Of a stretch of 64,000 bases of DNA, positions 17,827 through 29,127 are shown one piece after another. The translations under genes and the position numbers were made by a program. The notes under the pieces are model-generated. The model worked only from the letters and a program-made list of their open reading frames with translations. It searched no databases and was not told where the DNA came from. The number at the start of each line of letters is the position of its first letter. Position 1 is the stretch's first letter. This DNA is from Nocardiopsis coralli (GTDB taxonomy: Bacteria > Actinomycetota > Actinomycetes > Streptosporangiales > Streptosporangiaceae): positions 1 to 64,000 of the forward strand of contig NZ_JADBGI010000021.1 of the NCBI RefSeq assembly GCF_014892575.1, in the 5' to 3' direction.

Positions 17827-18525
17827 GTGACCGCACACGGGCTGATCGACACGACGGAGATGTACCTCCGCACGGTCTTCGAGCTTGAGGAAGAGGGCAT
17901 CGTCCCGCTCCGTGCGCGCATCGCCGAGCGCCTGCACCAGAGCGGACCGACGGTGAGCCAGACCGTCGCCCGCATGGAGCGCGACGGACTGCTGCGCGTC
18001 GAGAACGACCGCCACCTGGTCATGACCGACGAGGGGCGCCGTCTGGCCACGCACGTCATGCGCAAGCACCGGCTCGCCGAGCGCCTGCTCGTCGACGTCA
18101 TCGGGCTGCCCTGGGAGGACGTGCACATCGAGGCCTGCCGCTGGGAGCACGTGATCTCCGAGGCGGTGGAGGAGCGCCTGGTCGGGCTCATGAACGCGCC
18201 GTCGGTGTGCCCGCACGGCAACCCCATCCCCGGGTTGGACGAGCTGGGACTGGCCGACTACGCACCGGAACCCTTCACCGACGACTCCATCGTCCCCATG
18301 GTCGACGCGGCCTCGGGCAGCGAGGCCACGGTGACGGTGCGGCGCATCAGCGAACAGATCCAATCGGACGCCGACATCATGCGCACTCTGCGCCTGGCCG
18401 GGGTACGACCGGGTCAGGACGTCGTGATGCGCGCGTCCGACGGCGGGGTCCGCGTCATCGGCGGGGACGGTGACACGGAGTTGTCCGGCGACGTGGCCGG
18501 GCACATCTTCGTCGCCAAACCTTGA
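17827..18525 (+). CDS. ideR: DtxR/IdeR family iron-dependent repressor
   Basis: A 232-residue metal-dependent regulator. The N-terminal winged helix spans MYLRTVFELEEEGIVPLRARIAERLHQSGPTVSQTVARMERDGLL. The dimer and metal-binding domain contains HVMRKHRLAERLLVDVIGLPWEDVHIEACRWEHVISEAVE. Cys104, Glu107 and His108 match the DtxR primary iron site (Cys102, Glu105, His106), which argues for iron rather than manganese. The last 70 residues form the SH3-like domain. GTG 17827 follows GGGAGGGGAG; the in-frame upstream GTG lacks a ribosome site. It probably represses iron-uptake genes elsewhere; none is in this window. Confidence 0.92.
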   Translation: MTAHGLIDTTEMYLRTVFELEEEGIVPLRARIAERLHQSGPTVSQTVARMERDGLLRVENDRHLVMTDEGRRLATHVMRKHRLAERLLVDVIGLPWEDVHIEACRWEHVISEAVEERLVGLMNAPSVCPHGNPIPGLDELGLADYAPEPFTDDSIVPMVDAASGSEATVTVRRISEQIQSDADIMRTLRLAGVRPGQDVVMRASDGGVRVIGGDGDTELSGDVAGHIFVAKP

Positions 18526-18581
18526 GACCTCACCAGGAACGGTGACTGCTCATCAGGATTGTGACAATGCCTGCGGAAGCG

Positions 18582-18612
18582 TTGACGGTGTTGCTACGCT
18601 CACCCGTAGGTT
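18582..18612 (+). promoter_or_regulatory. candidate sigma-70-type promoter of the PP2C gene
   Basis: TTGACG (18582-18587) and TAGGTT (18607-18612) are separated by 19 bp and lie 63 bp before the start codon. Confidence 0.35.
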
Positions 18613-18674
18613 CGGTCGTTCGGGGTACCCGGAGCGGGCATGATTGCAGCTCATGACGGCGAGGTGGCGGCTAG

Positions 18675-20939
18675 ATGACACGGTGGGGTGAGCCCTCCCG
18701 GGAGAGCGACGCTCTCACCACGGCCGCCGTGGTCGAACAGGCGCAGATCGCCGTCGTCGTCATCGACCGGCACAGCAACCTGCGCTACTGGAACCCCTTC
18801 GCCCGCGAACTCTTCGGCTTCGTCGACGGGCGCGACCACGTCGGCCTCTCCCTGCTCGACATCGGCATCCACGAGTCCGACCGCGAGCACGCCGTCCAGT
18901 TGGCCCGCCGCGTCCTGCGCGGGGAGCCCTGGGAAGGCACGTTCGCGGTCCTGCGCGGCGACGGCACGTGGATCCACGTGCGCGCCCAGGCCGTCCCGGT
19001 GCGCGACGACGAGACCGGCGAGATCGACGGCATCACACTCATCGCCCGCGAGGCCCTGCGCAGCGGGCGCGTGGAGGAGCAGTACGGCCTGCTGGAGCGC
19101 ATCGGAAGCCGCCTCGCCGGATCGCTGGAGTTCGACTCCACGGTCAAGGGCGTGGCCGGGATCCTCGTCCCGCAGTTCGCCGACCACTGCTTCATCGACC
19201 TCTACGACGACGACCGCCTCATCAGACAGGTGTCGGTGCACGCCGAGGGGTGGACGCCCCCGCCGCGCAGCTGGGTCGAGCCCGGTGAAGAGGTGCGCTA
19301 CCCCGAACGCCACTTCGTCACGCAGGCGCTCCGCCGCCTCGAGACGGTCGTGAGCAGCGAGCACCTCTTCTCGAACTCGCCCAACGACCGCTCCGACCGG
19401 GTCTCGCGCCAGGTCGGTGTCACCTCCGCGATCGCCGCCCCGCTGCGGGCGCGCGGCGAGGTGCTGGGTGTGCTCACCCTGGCCCTGTCGGGGCTGTCCC
19501 CGCGCCAGAAGAGGACCTACGGCGGCTTCGACCGCGACCTCGTGGGCGCCATCGCCTCCCGTGTCGCGCTGGCCATCGACAACGCGCGCCTGTTCGAGGA
19601 GGAGCGCAGCACCGCGCTGGCGTTCCAGCACAGCCTCCTCCCGCGCGGCTTCCCGCAGCTCGACGGGCTCACGGTCGCACACCGCTACCTGCCTGCCGGG
19701 CCGTTCCAGGCGGACGGGTACGGGGTGCAGACCCAGGTCGGCGGCGACTTCTACGACGCGATCCCGCTCTCCGCCGGACGTGTGGGCCTGGTCATCGGCG
19801 ACGTCGAGGGGCACGGCCCCCACGCCGCCGCAGTCATGGGTCAGCTGCGCGCGGCCCTGCGCGCCTTCGCCCAGGCCGACCGCGAGCCCGCCGACATCCT
19901 CCGCGAGCTCGACGAATGGGTGCGCCAGCTCGGCCAGCCCGACGGCGACGGCGGTACCTGGATCCCCAGCGTCAGCTGCCTGTACATGGTCTACGACGCC
20001 TGGTCGCGGGAGCTCTCCTACGCCAACGCCGGGCACGCACCGCCGCTGCTGGTCACCTCCGACTCGGTCGAACCCCTGGAGCTCGCGCTGCCCGACCGCA
20101 TGCTGGGCGTGCGAGCCAAGAGCGGCTCGGGCGAGGACATCGTCTACCACCAGGCCGACCTGCGCCTGCCCACCGGCGCGACCCTGGTCATGTACACCGA
20201 CGGACTCGTCGACCGCCACCCCGCGGGCGGGCGCCCCGACCCCGAGCGTGCGCTGGCGCGCATGACCGATCGGGTCGCCGAGGTCGCCGACAAGGACGTC
20301 GAGCAGATCGCCGAGGCCGCGGTCAACAGCGTCCCGGGCCGGCTCGACGACGACACCGCGCTGTTGGTCGTGCGCACCAACTCCGACCAGCTCGCCCTGA
20401 CCGAGGGCTGGTTCCGCTCCGACGCCTCCACGGTGGGCGAGGCCCGCCACCTGGCCGCCCAGACCTTCAAGGCGTGGGGCATGGACCGCGACCAGGCGGA
20501 GCTCGCCTGTCTTCTCGTGTCGGAGATCGTCACGAACGTCGTCATCCACGCCACCCCGCGTCCGGTGCACCGCGAGTTCACGGGCGGCGGGGTGTTCGAC
20601 TCCGAGAGCCCGCTCGACGGCGGTGACGACGAGTTCGACGAGGACTGGACCGACCTGCTGGAGGCGGCCGCCGAGGAGGACGAGGCGTCCGAGGACCCGG
20701 CGGAGAAGGAGTTCCTGCTGCGGTTGCGCAGCGGCGCCGAGACCGTGTGGGTGGAGGTCTTCGACCACGACCTGCGCCTGCCCCGCATCCGCAGCGCCGC
20801 CGCGGACGACGAGGGCGGCCGGGGCCTGTACCTCGTGGAGCAGCTGGCGACCCGGTGGGGTTCGCGGCCCACACCGGACGGCAAGGCCGTGTGGTTCGAG
20901 ATGCCGATGTTCGGCGAAGAGGGCCCCGACGAGGGCTGA
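18675..20939 (+). CDS. PAS-GAF-SpoIIE phosphatase-ATPase signalling protein (RsbU-like)
   Basis: A 754-residue cytosolic regulator. A PAS domain spans about residues 17-125 (IAVVVIDRHSNLRYWNPFARELFGF) and a GAF domain about 135-310. The PP2C/SpoIIE phosphatase spans about 320-570, with metal ligands in QVGGDFYDAIPL, VIGDVEGHGPHAAAVMGQLR, YANAGHAPPLLV, YTDGLVDRHP and RLDDDTALLVVR. A GHKL anti-sigma-type ATPase follows at about 585-745 (N-box SEIVTNVVIHA, G-box GGRGLYLV). It should dephosphorylate a STAS anti-anti-sigma factor and also bind a partner through the ATPase. The ATPase is unusual: about 50 acidic residues (GGDDEFDEDW..EEDEASEDPAEKE) are inserted between the N-box and DHD. Confidence 0.9.
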   Translation: MTRWGEPSRESDALTTAAVVEQAQIAVVVIDRHSNLRYWNPFARELFGFVDGRDHVGLSLLDIGIHESDREHAVQLARRVLRGEPWEGTFAVLRGDGTWIHVRAQAVPVRDDETGEIDGITLIAREALRSGRVEEQYGLLERIGSRLAGSLEFDSTVKGVAGILVPQFADHCFIDLYDDDRLIRQVSVHAEGWTPPPRSWVEPGEEVRYPERHFVTQALRRLETVVSSEHLFSNSPNDRSDRVSRQVGVTSAIAAPLRARGEVLGVLTLALSGLSPRQKRTYGGFDRDLVGAIASRVALAIDNARLFEEERSTALAFQHSLLPRGFPQLDGLTVAHRYLPAGPFQADGYGVQTQVGGDFYDAIPLSAGRVGLVIGDVEGHGPHAAAVMGQLRAALRAFAQADREPADILRELDEWVRQLGQPDGDGGTWIPSVSCLYMVYDAWSRELSYANAGHAPPLLVTSDSVEPLELALPDRMLGVRAKSGSGEDIVYHQADLRLPTGATLVMYTDGLVDRHPAGGRPDPERALARMTDRVAEVADKDVEQIAEAAVNSVPGRLDDDTALLVVRTNSDQLALTEGWFRSDASTVGEARHLAAQTFKAWGMDRDQAELACLLVSEIVTNVVIHATPRPVHREFTGGGVFDSESPLDGGDDEFDEDWTDLLEAAAEEDEASEDPAEKEFLLRLRSGAETVWVEVFDHDLRLPRIRSAAADDEGGRGLYLVEQLATRWGSRPTPDGKAVWFEMPMFGEEGPDEG

Positions 20940-20965
20940 GGCCCCGCGTGGGAGCAACCCCGGGC

Positions 20966-21027
20966 CGGGGATCTTGCTACCAGAGCCGACTTCAGCGCTG
21001 AACCCTGCTCTGGTAGCAAGATCCCCG
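20966..21027. repeat. 54-nt palindromic element, copy 2, extended stem
   Basis: The core 20970-21023 matches copy 1 at 20-73 in length and in its first 29 nt. Here the stem is perfect for 21 bp (20966-20986 with 21007-21027), and the loop holds the 12-bp palindrome TTCAGCGCTGAA (20991-21002). It sits between convergent genes, 26 nt after the PP2C gene stop and 8 nt after the end of the minus-strand small gene, so it probably ends both transcripts. Confidence 0.85.
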
Positions 21028-21035
21028 CAGACGGG

Positions 21036-21203
21036 TCAGGCCCAGGACCACGCCCACAGCAGCAGGCACAGGAACACGAAGACGACCACGATCCCCTTGG
21101 TGCTCCAGGGGATGTGGACCTTGGGCCGGAGCCGGCGCAGGCCGATCACGAGCAGGACCACCAGCAGGCCCATCACGATGAGGCCGTCCCACGAACCGGT
21201 CAT
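21036..21203 (-). CDS. 55-residue two-helix membrane protein
   Basis: A small gene with ATG 21203 preceded by GGAG. It encodes a helix (GLIVMGLLVVLLVIGL), a basic loop (RRLRPKVHIPWSTKG) and a second helix (IVVVFVFLCLLLWAWSW). It lies 35 bp downstream of the acyl-CoA dehydrogenase gene on the same strand and is probably cotranscribed with it. No family is recognised. The 54-nt palindromic element just past its stop probably ends the operon. Confidence 0.65.
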   Translation of the reverse strand: MTGSWDGLIVMGLLVVLLVIGLRRLRPKVHIPWSTKGIVVVFVFLCLLLWAWSWA

Positions 21204-21238
21204 GACCGCTCCGACCCTTCTTGCTGCGCGCTCGGTGG

Positions 21239-22381
21239 CTACAGGCCCAGGCCGCGTCCGACGATCTCCTTCATGATCTCGGTCGTGCCGCCGTAGATCG
21301 TCTGGATGCGTGCGTCCTGCCAGGCCCGCGCCACGGGGTATTCCATCATGTAGCCGTACCCGCCGTGAAGCTGGAGGCAGCGGTCCATGACCCTGTTGCA
21401 CATCTCGGTGGTCCACCACTTGGCCTTCGCGGCGTCCTCGACGGTGAGCTCTCCCCTGTTCAGGAGCTCGACGCCCCGGTCCACGTAGGTGCGGCCCAGG
21501 TCCACCTCGGTCGCCATTTCAGCCAGGGCGAAACGGCTGTTCTGGAACCGACCGATAGGCCGTCCGAAGGCGGTGCGCTCGCGGCAGTACTCGATGGTGT
21601 GCTGGAGCATGAAGTCGGCGGAGGCGACCGCGCAGGTGGCGATGGACAGCCGCTCCTGGGGCAGGTTCTCCATCAGGTGGATGAAGCCGAGGCCCTCGGT
21701 GCCGATGATGTTCTTGGCGGGCACACGCACGTTGTCGAAGAACAGTTCGGCGGTGTCCTGGGCCTTCATCCCGATCTTGTCGAGGTTGCGGCCGCGCTCG
21801 AAGCCGGGCATGCCGCGCTCGACGGCCAGGAGCGAGAACCCCTGCGCCCCGGCCTCGGGGTCGGTCTGGCAGACCACCACGACCAGATCGGCGTTGATGC
21901 CGTTGGTGATGAAGGTCTTCTGTCCGTTGAGCACGAACTCGTCGCCGTCGCGGACCGCGCTGGTCCGGATGCTCTGCAGGTCGCTGCCGGTGCCGGGCTC
22001 GGTCATGCCGATCGCGGTGATGAGCTCGCCGCTCGCGAAGCCGGGGAGCCAGCGCTCCTTCTGCTCGTCATTGGTGAGCCCGACCAGGTAGGGCGCCATG
22101 ATGTCGTTCTGGAGGGTGACGCCGAAACCGCTCGCGTGGGCCTTGCAGACCTCCTCGTTGACGACGGTGTTGTACCGGAAGTCGTTCATCCCGGTGCCGC
22201 CGTACTCCTCCGGGACCCCGTGGCCGAGCAGGCCGACCCGGCCGGCCTTGGCCCAGACCTCGCGGGGGACGATCCCCTCCTTCTCCCACTCCGCGTGGAA
22301 GGGGGAGACCTCGCGCTTGAGGAACTCCGCGACCGTCTCGCGGAAGAGGTCGTGGTCGGAGTCGAACAGTTCCCGCTTCAT
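21239..22381 (-). CDS. acyl-CoA dehydrogenase
   Basis: A 380-residue FAD-dependent acyl-CoA dehydrogenase for the first step of fatty-acid beta-oxidation or a related acyl-CoA oxidation. The family blocks are all present: GVPEEYGGTGM, IGMTEPGTGSDLQSI, NGQKTFITNG, FGRPIGRFQ, MDRCLQLHGGYGYMMEYP and IYGGTTEIMKEIVGR, where the Glu near residue 366 is the likely catalytic base. Length is normal. ATG 22381 has GGAG 6 nt upstream. An AACCGAA/TTCGGTT inverted repeat lies 47-65 bp upstream, just before a TACTGT -10 box, and is shared with the thiolase gene, so both are likely controlled by one repressor. Confidence 0.93.
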   Translation of the reverse strand: MKRELFDSDHDLFRETVAEFLKREVSPFHAEWEKEGIVPREVWAKAGRVGLLGHGVPEEYGGTGMNDFRYNTVVNEEVCKAHASGFGVTLQNDIMAPYLVGLTNDEQKERWLPGFASGELITAIGMTEPGTGSDLQSIRTSAVRDGDEFVLNGQKTFITNGINADLVVVVCQTDPEAGAQGFSLLAVERGMPGFERGRNLDKIGMKAQDTAELFFDNVRVPAKNIIGTEGLGFIHLMENLPQERLSIATCAVASADFMLQHTIEYCRERTAFGRPIGRFQNSRFALAEMATEVDLGRTYVDRGVELLNRGELTVEDAAKAKWWTTEMCNRVMDRCLQLHGGYGYMMEYPVARAWQDARIQTIYGGTTEIMKEIVGRGLGL

Positions 22382-22427
22382 GTAGTGCTCCGGGTGTCGG
22401 GGATCACGGTGGATGTGACTTCACAGT

Positions 22428-22446
22428 AACCGAACGAGATTCGGTT
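22428..22446. promoter_or_regulatory. putative beta-oxidation operator, site 1
   Basis: AACCGAA (22428-22434), a 5-bp spacer and TTCGGTT (22440-22446). The same 7-5-7 repeat occurs at 24649-24667. It lies between the divergent acyl-CoA dehydrogenase and DHA2 exporter genes and abuts a minus-strand TACTGT -10 box. Confidence 0.65.
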
Positions 22447-22558
22447 TAGAAGGGGTCCGGCCAAGGCGGAGCAAAGATCCCGGGCGTGCGGGCGGTTCCC
22501 GGTCCTCGCCCCTCACCCGCGTTCCTAGGGTGCGGGACAGAGACGCGGACGGCCGTAA

Positions 22559-24598
<2,040 letters not shown>

Positions 24599-24633
24599 GG
24601 GTGGGGCGGGCCACATTCACGGGGGGCGGCCTC

Positions 24634-24667
24634 TTGCACCGCGGGGCAAACCGAATAAAGTTCGGTT
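24634..24667 (+). promoter_or_regulatory. thiolase promoter with beta-oxidation operator, site 2
   Basis: TTGCAC (24634-24639) and TAAAGT (24656-24661) with a 16-bp spacer make a plausible promoter. AACCGAA (24649-24655) and TTCGGTT (24661-24667) flank and overlap the -10 box, so a bound protein would block RNA polymerase. Confidence 0.65.
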
Positions 24668-24704
24668 CAGAACCGTCACCATTCCACGCCCCTTGGAGGA
24701 CCCC

Positions 24705-25847
24705 GTGGCCGAGGCCTACATCGTCGGCGCAGTCCGCACCCCCGTCGGTACGAAGAAGGGCGCCCTCGCCGGCGTGCACCCGTCCGACCTGGGCGCTCAC
24801 GTGCTCAAGGAGCTCGTCGAGCGCACCAGTGTCGACGCCGAAGCCGTCGAGGACGTCATCATGGGCTGTGTGAGCCAGGTCGGCCCGCAGGCCCTGGACC
24901 TGGCCCGCACCTCGTGGCTGTCGGCCGGGCTGCCCGAGAGCGTCCCCGGCGTCACCATCGACCGCCAGTGCGGCTCCTCCCAGCAGGCACTGCACTTCGC
25001 CGCCCAGGGCGTCATGTCCGGCACGCAGGACCTCGTCGTGGCCTCCGGCGTGGAGAACATGGGCATGGTCCCGATGGGTTCCAACGTCCAGTTCGCCATC
25101 GACAACGGCCTCGGCCTGTACGGCGACGGCTGGCTCGAGCGGTACGGGATGCAGGAGATCTCCCAGTTCCGCGGCGCCCAGCTCATGTGCGAGAAGTGGG
25201 GCTACAAGCGCGAGCAGCTCGAGGAGTTCTCCCTCGAGAGCCACCAGCGCGCCGCCAAGGCGCTCGAGGGCGGCTACTTCGACGACCAGATCGCCCCCAT
25301 CGCCGGTGTGTCCCAGGACGAGGGCGTGCGCCCCGACACCACCATGGAGAAGATGGCCGGCCTCAACGCCCTGCGCGAGGGCTGGGAGCTCACCCCGGCC
25401 GTGGCCAGCCAGGTCTCCGTCGGCGCCGGCGCCGTGCTCATCGCCTCCGAGGCCGCGGTCAAGAAGCACAACCTGACGCCGCTGGCCCGCGTCGTGCAGC
25501 TCTCCCTCGTGGGCGACGACCCGGTCTACATGCTCACCGCCCCGATCCCCGCGACCCGTATCGCGCTGGAGAAGGCCGGCCTGAGCATCGACGACATCGA
25601 CGTCACCGAGATCAACGAGGCCTTCGCGCCCGTGCCGATGGCCTGGACCGAGGAGCTGGGCGCCGACCCGGCCAAGGTCAACCCCAACGGCGGCGCCATC
25701 GCCCTGGGCCACCCGCTGGGCGCCACCGGCGCGATCCTCATGACCAAGCTCGTGGGCGAGCTGGAGCGCTCCGGCGGCCGCTACGGCCTGCAGACCATGT
25801 GCGAGGGCGGCGGCCAGGCCAACGTCACCATCATCGAGCGCGCCTGA
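24705..25847 (+). CDS. acetyl-CoA acyltransferase (thiolase; FadA5-like)
   Basis: A 380-residue thiolase that cleaves 3-ketoacyl-CoA with CoA in the last step of beta-oxidation or, in reverse, condenses acetyl-CoA. The nucleophile is Cys89 in [17 protein letters not shown]. The second catalytic region is [13 protein letters not shown] and [12 protein letters not shown], with the closing [16 protein letters not shown] supplying the second Cys. The overall text resembles actinobacterial steroid/lipid thiolases (FadA5 group) more than biosynthetic acetoacetyl-CoA thiolases. GTG 24705 follows TTGGAGGA. The operator shared with the dehydrogenase gene supports a fatty-acid role. Confidence 0.92.
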   Translation: MAEAYIVGAVRTPVGTKKGALAGVHPSDLGAHVLKELVERTSVDAEAVEDVIMGCVSQVGPQALDLARTSWLSAGLPESVPGVTIDRQCGSSQQALHFAAQGVMSGTQDLVVASGVENMGMVPMGSNVQFAIDNGLGLYGDGWLERYGMQEISQFRGAQLMCEKWGYKREQLEEFSLESHQRAAKALEGGYFDDQIAPIAGVSQDEGVRPDTTMEKMAGLNALREGWELTPAVASQVSVGAGAVLIASEAAVKKHNLTPLARVVQLSLVGDDPVYMLTAPIPATRIALEKAGLSIDDIDVTEINEAFAPVPMAWTEELGADPAKVNPNGGAIALGHPLGATGAILMTKLVGELERSGGRYGLQTMCEGGGQANVTIIERA

Positions 25848-25862
25848 CCCTTCCGTGCTCCG

Positions 25863-25896
25863 AGGGCCGTGTCCGCCCACCCGGCGGCACGGCCCT
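25863..25896. terminator. bidirectional terminator-like hairpin
   Basis: AGGGCCGTG (25863-25871) pairs with CACGGCCCT (25888-25896) between the convergent thiolase and glycosylase genes. Confidence 0.6.
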
Positions 25897-25904
25897 TCCC
25901 GTGT

Positions 25905-27128
25905 TCAGGCGGGGGTGACGGGGGAGTGCAGGCCCGCGCCGGAGACGCCGTTCTCCAGTCCGAGCCAGGCCGCCATGTCGGCGAGCTGCGCGTGCAACTG
26001 GGGCAGGGCCTCCTCGCCCGCGTCGGGCTCGAGGGTGATGCGGTGGGCCAGCAGCATCCCCGCGCGGCGGTCGGCCTTGAGGTCGACGCGGGCCACGAGG
26101 TCCTCGCCGAGCAGGAACGGCAGCACGTAGTACCCGTGCACACGTTCGGGCGCGGGCACGTAGATCTCCAGCCGGTACCGGAACCCGAAGAGCTCCTCGG
26201 CCCGGCCGCGGCTCCACACCAGCGGGTCGAAGGGGCTCAGCAGCGCGCGGGCGTCGACCGAGCGCGGCACCCGGGCGTCGCGGTGCAGGTACGCAGGGCG
26301 GTCCCACCTCTGCACCGAGACCGGCACGAGCTCGCCGGAGTCCACGAGGTCGGCCACGGCCGGGCGGGACAGGCCCGGGCGCAGCCGGAAGTAGTCGCGC
26401 AGGCACGGCTCGGTCGCGACCCCGTGGGCACGCGCGGCGATCGCGACGAGCTCGCGCGCGGAGTCCTCCGGCCCCAGCTGCGGGGCGTTCAGGTGCTCGG
26501 CCGGCAGCACCCGTTCGGTGAGGTCGTAGCGGCGCTCGAACTGCGCGTTGCGGCCGTCGGTCATCACGTCGCCCACCAGGAACGCGCGCTCCAGGGCCTT
26601 CTTGACCTCGGACCAGTTCCACCCCCAGTGCTCCTTGGAACGGGGTGCGTCGTGGGCCAGCGCCGCCTCGACCTCGCGCGCGGTGGCCGGGCCGATCCGC
26701 TCGAGTTCGGACATCACCGTGCCGACCAGCTCCGGGTCCTGCGGTCCCATGCTGGGCGCGCGGTCCCGGTGGGCGTCCATGCCGTAGCGCAGCAGCTGTC
26801 GGGTGGCGGGCGGCACCAGGCTGGCCTCGTGCGCCCACGTCTCGACCAGGCGGGCCCGGCCGGAGCCCGCGGCGGTGGTCGAGGCCCGGTCCAGCAACGC
26901 CGGGTCGTAGGAACCCATACGCGCGAACACCGGCAGGTACTGGCTACGGGTCAGGACGTTCACGCTGTCGATCTGCAGGAGCCCGGTGCGGCGCACCACC
27001 CGGCCCAGATGGGCGAGGGTCGGTGTCCCCTTCGGGCGCGGGTCGGTGAGCCCTTGCGCGGCGATGGAGACCCGGCGGGCCTGGGACAGGGAGAGCACGG
27101 AGTCGCGGCGGGGGTGTCGGTCGGCCAT
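25905..27128 (-). CDS. winged-helix DNA glycosylase, AlkX/YcaQ-like
   Basis: A 407-residue protein of the HTH_42 (YcaQ/AlkZ) family. These are DNA glycosylases that remove alkylated bases or unhook interstrand crosslinks. The catalytic segment reads [23 protein letters not shown] (near residue 50), which carries QxD as in E. coli YcaQ/AlkX rather than the QxQ of the antibiotic self-resistance enzyme Alk[15 protein letters not shown] and the C-terminal [27 protein letters not shown] also match. TACCGT at 27135-27140 ends 6 nt before ATG 27128, so the mRNA is probably leaderless. No natural-product cluster is nearby, so a housekeeping repair role is more likely. Confidence 0.88.
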   Translation of the reverse strand: MADRHPRRDSVLSLSQARRVSIAAQGLTDPRPKGTPTLAHLGRVVRRTGLLQIDSVNVLTRSQYLPVFARMGSYDPALLDRASTTAAGSGRARLVETWAHEASLVPPATRQLLRYGMDAHRDRAPSMGPQDPELVGTVMSELERIGPATAREVEAALAHDAPRSKEHWGWNWSEVKKALERAFLVGDVMTDGRNAQFERRYDLTERVLPAEHLNAPQLGPEDSARELVAIAARAHGVATEPCLRDYFRLRPGLSRPAVADLVDSGELVPVSVQRWDRPAYLHRDARVPRSVDARALLSPFDPLVWSRGRAEELFGFRYRLEIYVPAPERVHGYYVLPFLLGEDLVARVDLKADRRAGMLLAHRITLEPDAGEEALPQLHAQLADMAAWLGLENGVSGAGLHSPVTPA

Positions 27129-27134
27129 GCCGCA

Positions 27135-27140
27135 ACGGTA
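27135..27140 (-). promoter_or_regulatory. -10 box of leaderless glycosylase gene
   Basis: TACCGT on the minus strand, 6 nt before ATG 27128. Confidence 0.45.
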
Positions 27141-27183
27141 ACGGTGGCCGCCGACAGTCCCCGCCGGGCGCGGTCGGCGCGGG

Positions 27184-29127
27184 TCAGGCGCTGCCCATCC
27201 GCCGGTGCAGGTTCTCCTCCAACGAGGGCCCCGGCTCGGAACCGCCGATGAGCGGGCCCGGCAGCGACGGGTCGGCCACACCCTCCTCCAACCACGTGTA
27301 GGAGTCGCCGAGCACCCTCCGGGAGAGCTTGCCGTCGACGTCGTCGGTGTTGGACCACAGCCCTTCGAAGAGCGTGGCGATCCGCAGGCGCGCCTGGCGG
27401 CAGAAGACGTCGGCGAGTTCGAAGGGACCGGAGCCGCGCTCGGGGTGGTGGTCGACGTCGTGTCGGGCGCGCACCACGACCGCGCTCATCGCGAAGAGCT
27501 CCGCGCCGATGTCGACGAGCCGGGCGAGGAAGGCCTGCTTGGTCTCCATCTTCCCCTGCCAGACCGACATCCCGTAGAACGTCGACCGGGCCAGCTTGCG
27601 GCTGGTGCGCTCCACGTACCGCAGGTGTTGGGCCAGGGGACCGAACTCCACGAACGCCGACGGCACCTGCCCCTGACCGACCGCGAGCGTGGGCAGCCAC
27701 TTCGCGTAGAAGCCGGTCGCCCGGGCCACCGCGCGTGCCTTGTCGGAGTTCTCGGCGTCGGGGTCGATGATGTCGCCGGCCACCGACAGGTGCGCGTCCA
27801 CGGCCTCGCGTGCGATGAGCAGGTGCATGATCTCCGTGGCGCCCTCGAAGATCCGGTTGATGCGCAGGTCCCGCAGCATCTGTTCGGCCGGGACGCCCCG
27901 CTCGCCGCGTGCGGACAGGGACTCGGCGGTCTCGTACCCGCGCCCGCCCCGGATCTGCACGAGTTCGTCGGCGATGGTCCACGCGTGCTCGGAGGCCCAC
28001 AGTTTGGCGATGGCCGCCTCGATGCGGATGTCGTTGCGGCCCTCGTCGGCCATCTGTCCGGCCAGCTCGAGCATCGCCTCCATCGCGTAGGTCGTCGCGG
28101 CGATGTAGGAGATCTTCTTGGCGACCTCCTCGTGTTTCCCGACGGGCCGGCCCCACTGCACCCGCTCGCGCGACCACTCGCGTGCGACCTTGGTCGCCCA
28201 CTTCCCCGCGCCCACACACATGGCGGGCAGGGACAGGCGGCCGGTGTTGAGCGTGGACAGGGCGATGCGCAGGCCGTGCCCCTCCTTGCCGAGCCGGTTC
28301 TCGGCCGGGACCCGCACCTGGTGCATCCGGGTGAGGCCGTTCTCGATCCCGCGCAGGCCCATGAAGCGGTTGCGGCGTTCCACGGTGATGCCGGGGCTGT
28401 CACCCTCCACCACGAACGCGCTCACCCCGCCGCGGTGCCCGGGGCCCTCGGGCACCCGCGCCATCACCACGAGCAGGTCGGCGACCACACCGTTGGTCGT
28501 CCACAGCTTCACACCGTCCAGGAGGTAGGCGGAGCCGTCCTCGGTGGGCGTGGCGGTCGCGTGCAGGCGGGCCGGGTCGCTGCCGACGTCCGGTTCGGTG
28601 AGCAGGAACGCGGTGATGTCGCCCCCGGCGCAGCGCGGCAGGAACGCCCGCTTCTGCTCCTCGGTGCCGAACATCTTCACCGGCTGCGGAACCCCGATGG
28701 ACTGGTGCGCCGACAGCAGCGCCCCGATCGCCGGGCACACCGACCCGATGAGCGTCAGGGCCCGGTTGTAGTACACCTGGCTCAGCCCGAGGCCGCCGTA
28801 CTCGGTCGGGATCTTCAGCCCGAAGGCCCCGATGCGGCGAAGGCCGTCGATGACCTCGTCGGGGATGCGTTCCTCGCGTTCGATGCGGGCGGCGTCGATG
28901 CTGCCGCAGAAGGACCGCAGCTCCTCCATGAACGCCTCGCCGCGCTGCCGGCCCTCCTCCTCGGGCTGTGGGAAGGGGTGGACCAGGTCGAGCCGGAGAC
29001 GGCCCAGGTACAGCTCCTTGCCGAAGCTCGGCAGTTCCCACGTGCTCTCGCGGGCCTGCTCGGCGACGGCCCGCGCCTGTTTCTCGTCGACCTCGGGTCC
29101 GTGGGCGGTGGTGCTGTGCTCGGCCAT
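27184..29127 (-). CDS. acyl-CoA dehydrogenase, long form
   Basis: A 647-residue member of the acyl-CoA dehydrogenase superfamily. The dehydrogenase core has [63 protein letters not shown] and the C-terminal [13 protein letters not shown]...[15 protein letters not shown], where EGATE replaces the usual YGGTTE. About 200 further residues follow with no match that I recognise, as in other long actinobacterial FadE-type proteins. An N-terminal region of about 60 residues precedes the core. The ATG 29127 has GGTGAG upstream. No copy of the AACCGAA/TTCGGTT operator precedes it, so it is probably controlled differently from the shorter enzyme. Confidence 0.88.
   Translation of the reverse strand: MAEHSTTAHGPEVDEKQARAVAEQARESTWELPSFGKELYLGRLRLDLVHPFPQPEEEGRQRGEAFMEELRSFCGSIDAARIEREERIPDEVIDGLRRIGAFGLKIPTEYGGLGLSQVYYNRALTLIGSVCPAIGALLSAHQSIGVPQPVKMFGTEEQKRAFLPRCAGGDITAFLLTEPDVGSDPARLHATATPTEDGSAYLLDGVKLWTTNGVVADLLVVMARVPEGPGHRGGVSAFVVEGDSPGITVERRNRFMGLRGIENGLTRMHQVRVPAENRLGKEGHGLRIALSTLNTGRLSLPAMCVGAGKWATKVAREWSRERVQWGRPVGKHEEVAKKISYIAATTYAMEAMLELAGQMADEGRNDIRIEAAIAKLWASEHAWTIADELVQIRGGRGYETAESLSARGERGVPAEQMLRDLRINRIFEGATEIMHLLIAREAVDAHLSVAGDIIDPDAENSDKARAVARATGFYAKWLPTLAVGQGQVPSAFVEFGPLAQHLRYVERTSRKLARSTFYGMSVWQGKMETKQAFLARLVDIGAELFAMSAVVVRARHDVDHHPERGSGPFELADVFCRQARLRIATLFEGLWSNTDDVDGKLSRRVLGDSYTWLEEGVADPSLPGPLIGGSEPGPSLEENLHRRMGSA

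Noticed and set aside
14045-20957. Very long minus-strand open frames opposite the receptor-like and PP2C genes
   Set aside because: They are His/Gly/Arg-rich shadows of strongly coding plus-strand genes in high-GC DNA, with no recognisable domains or start sites.
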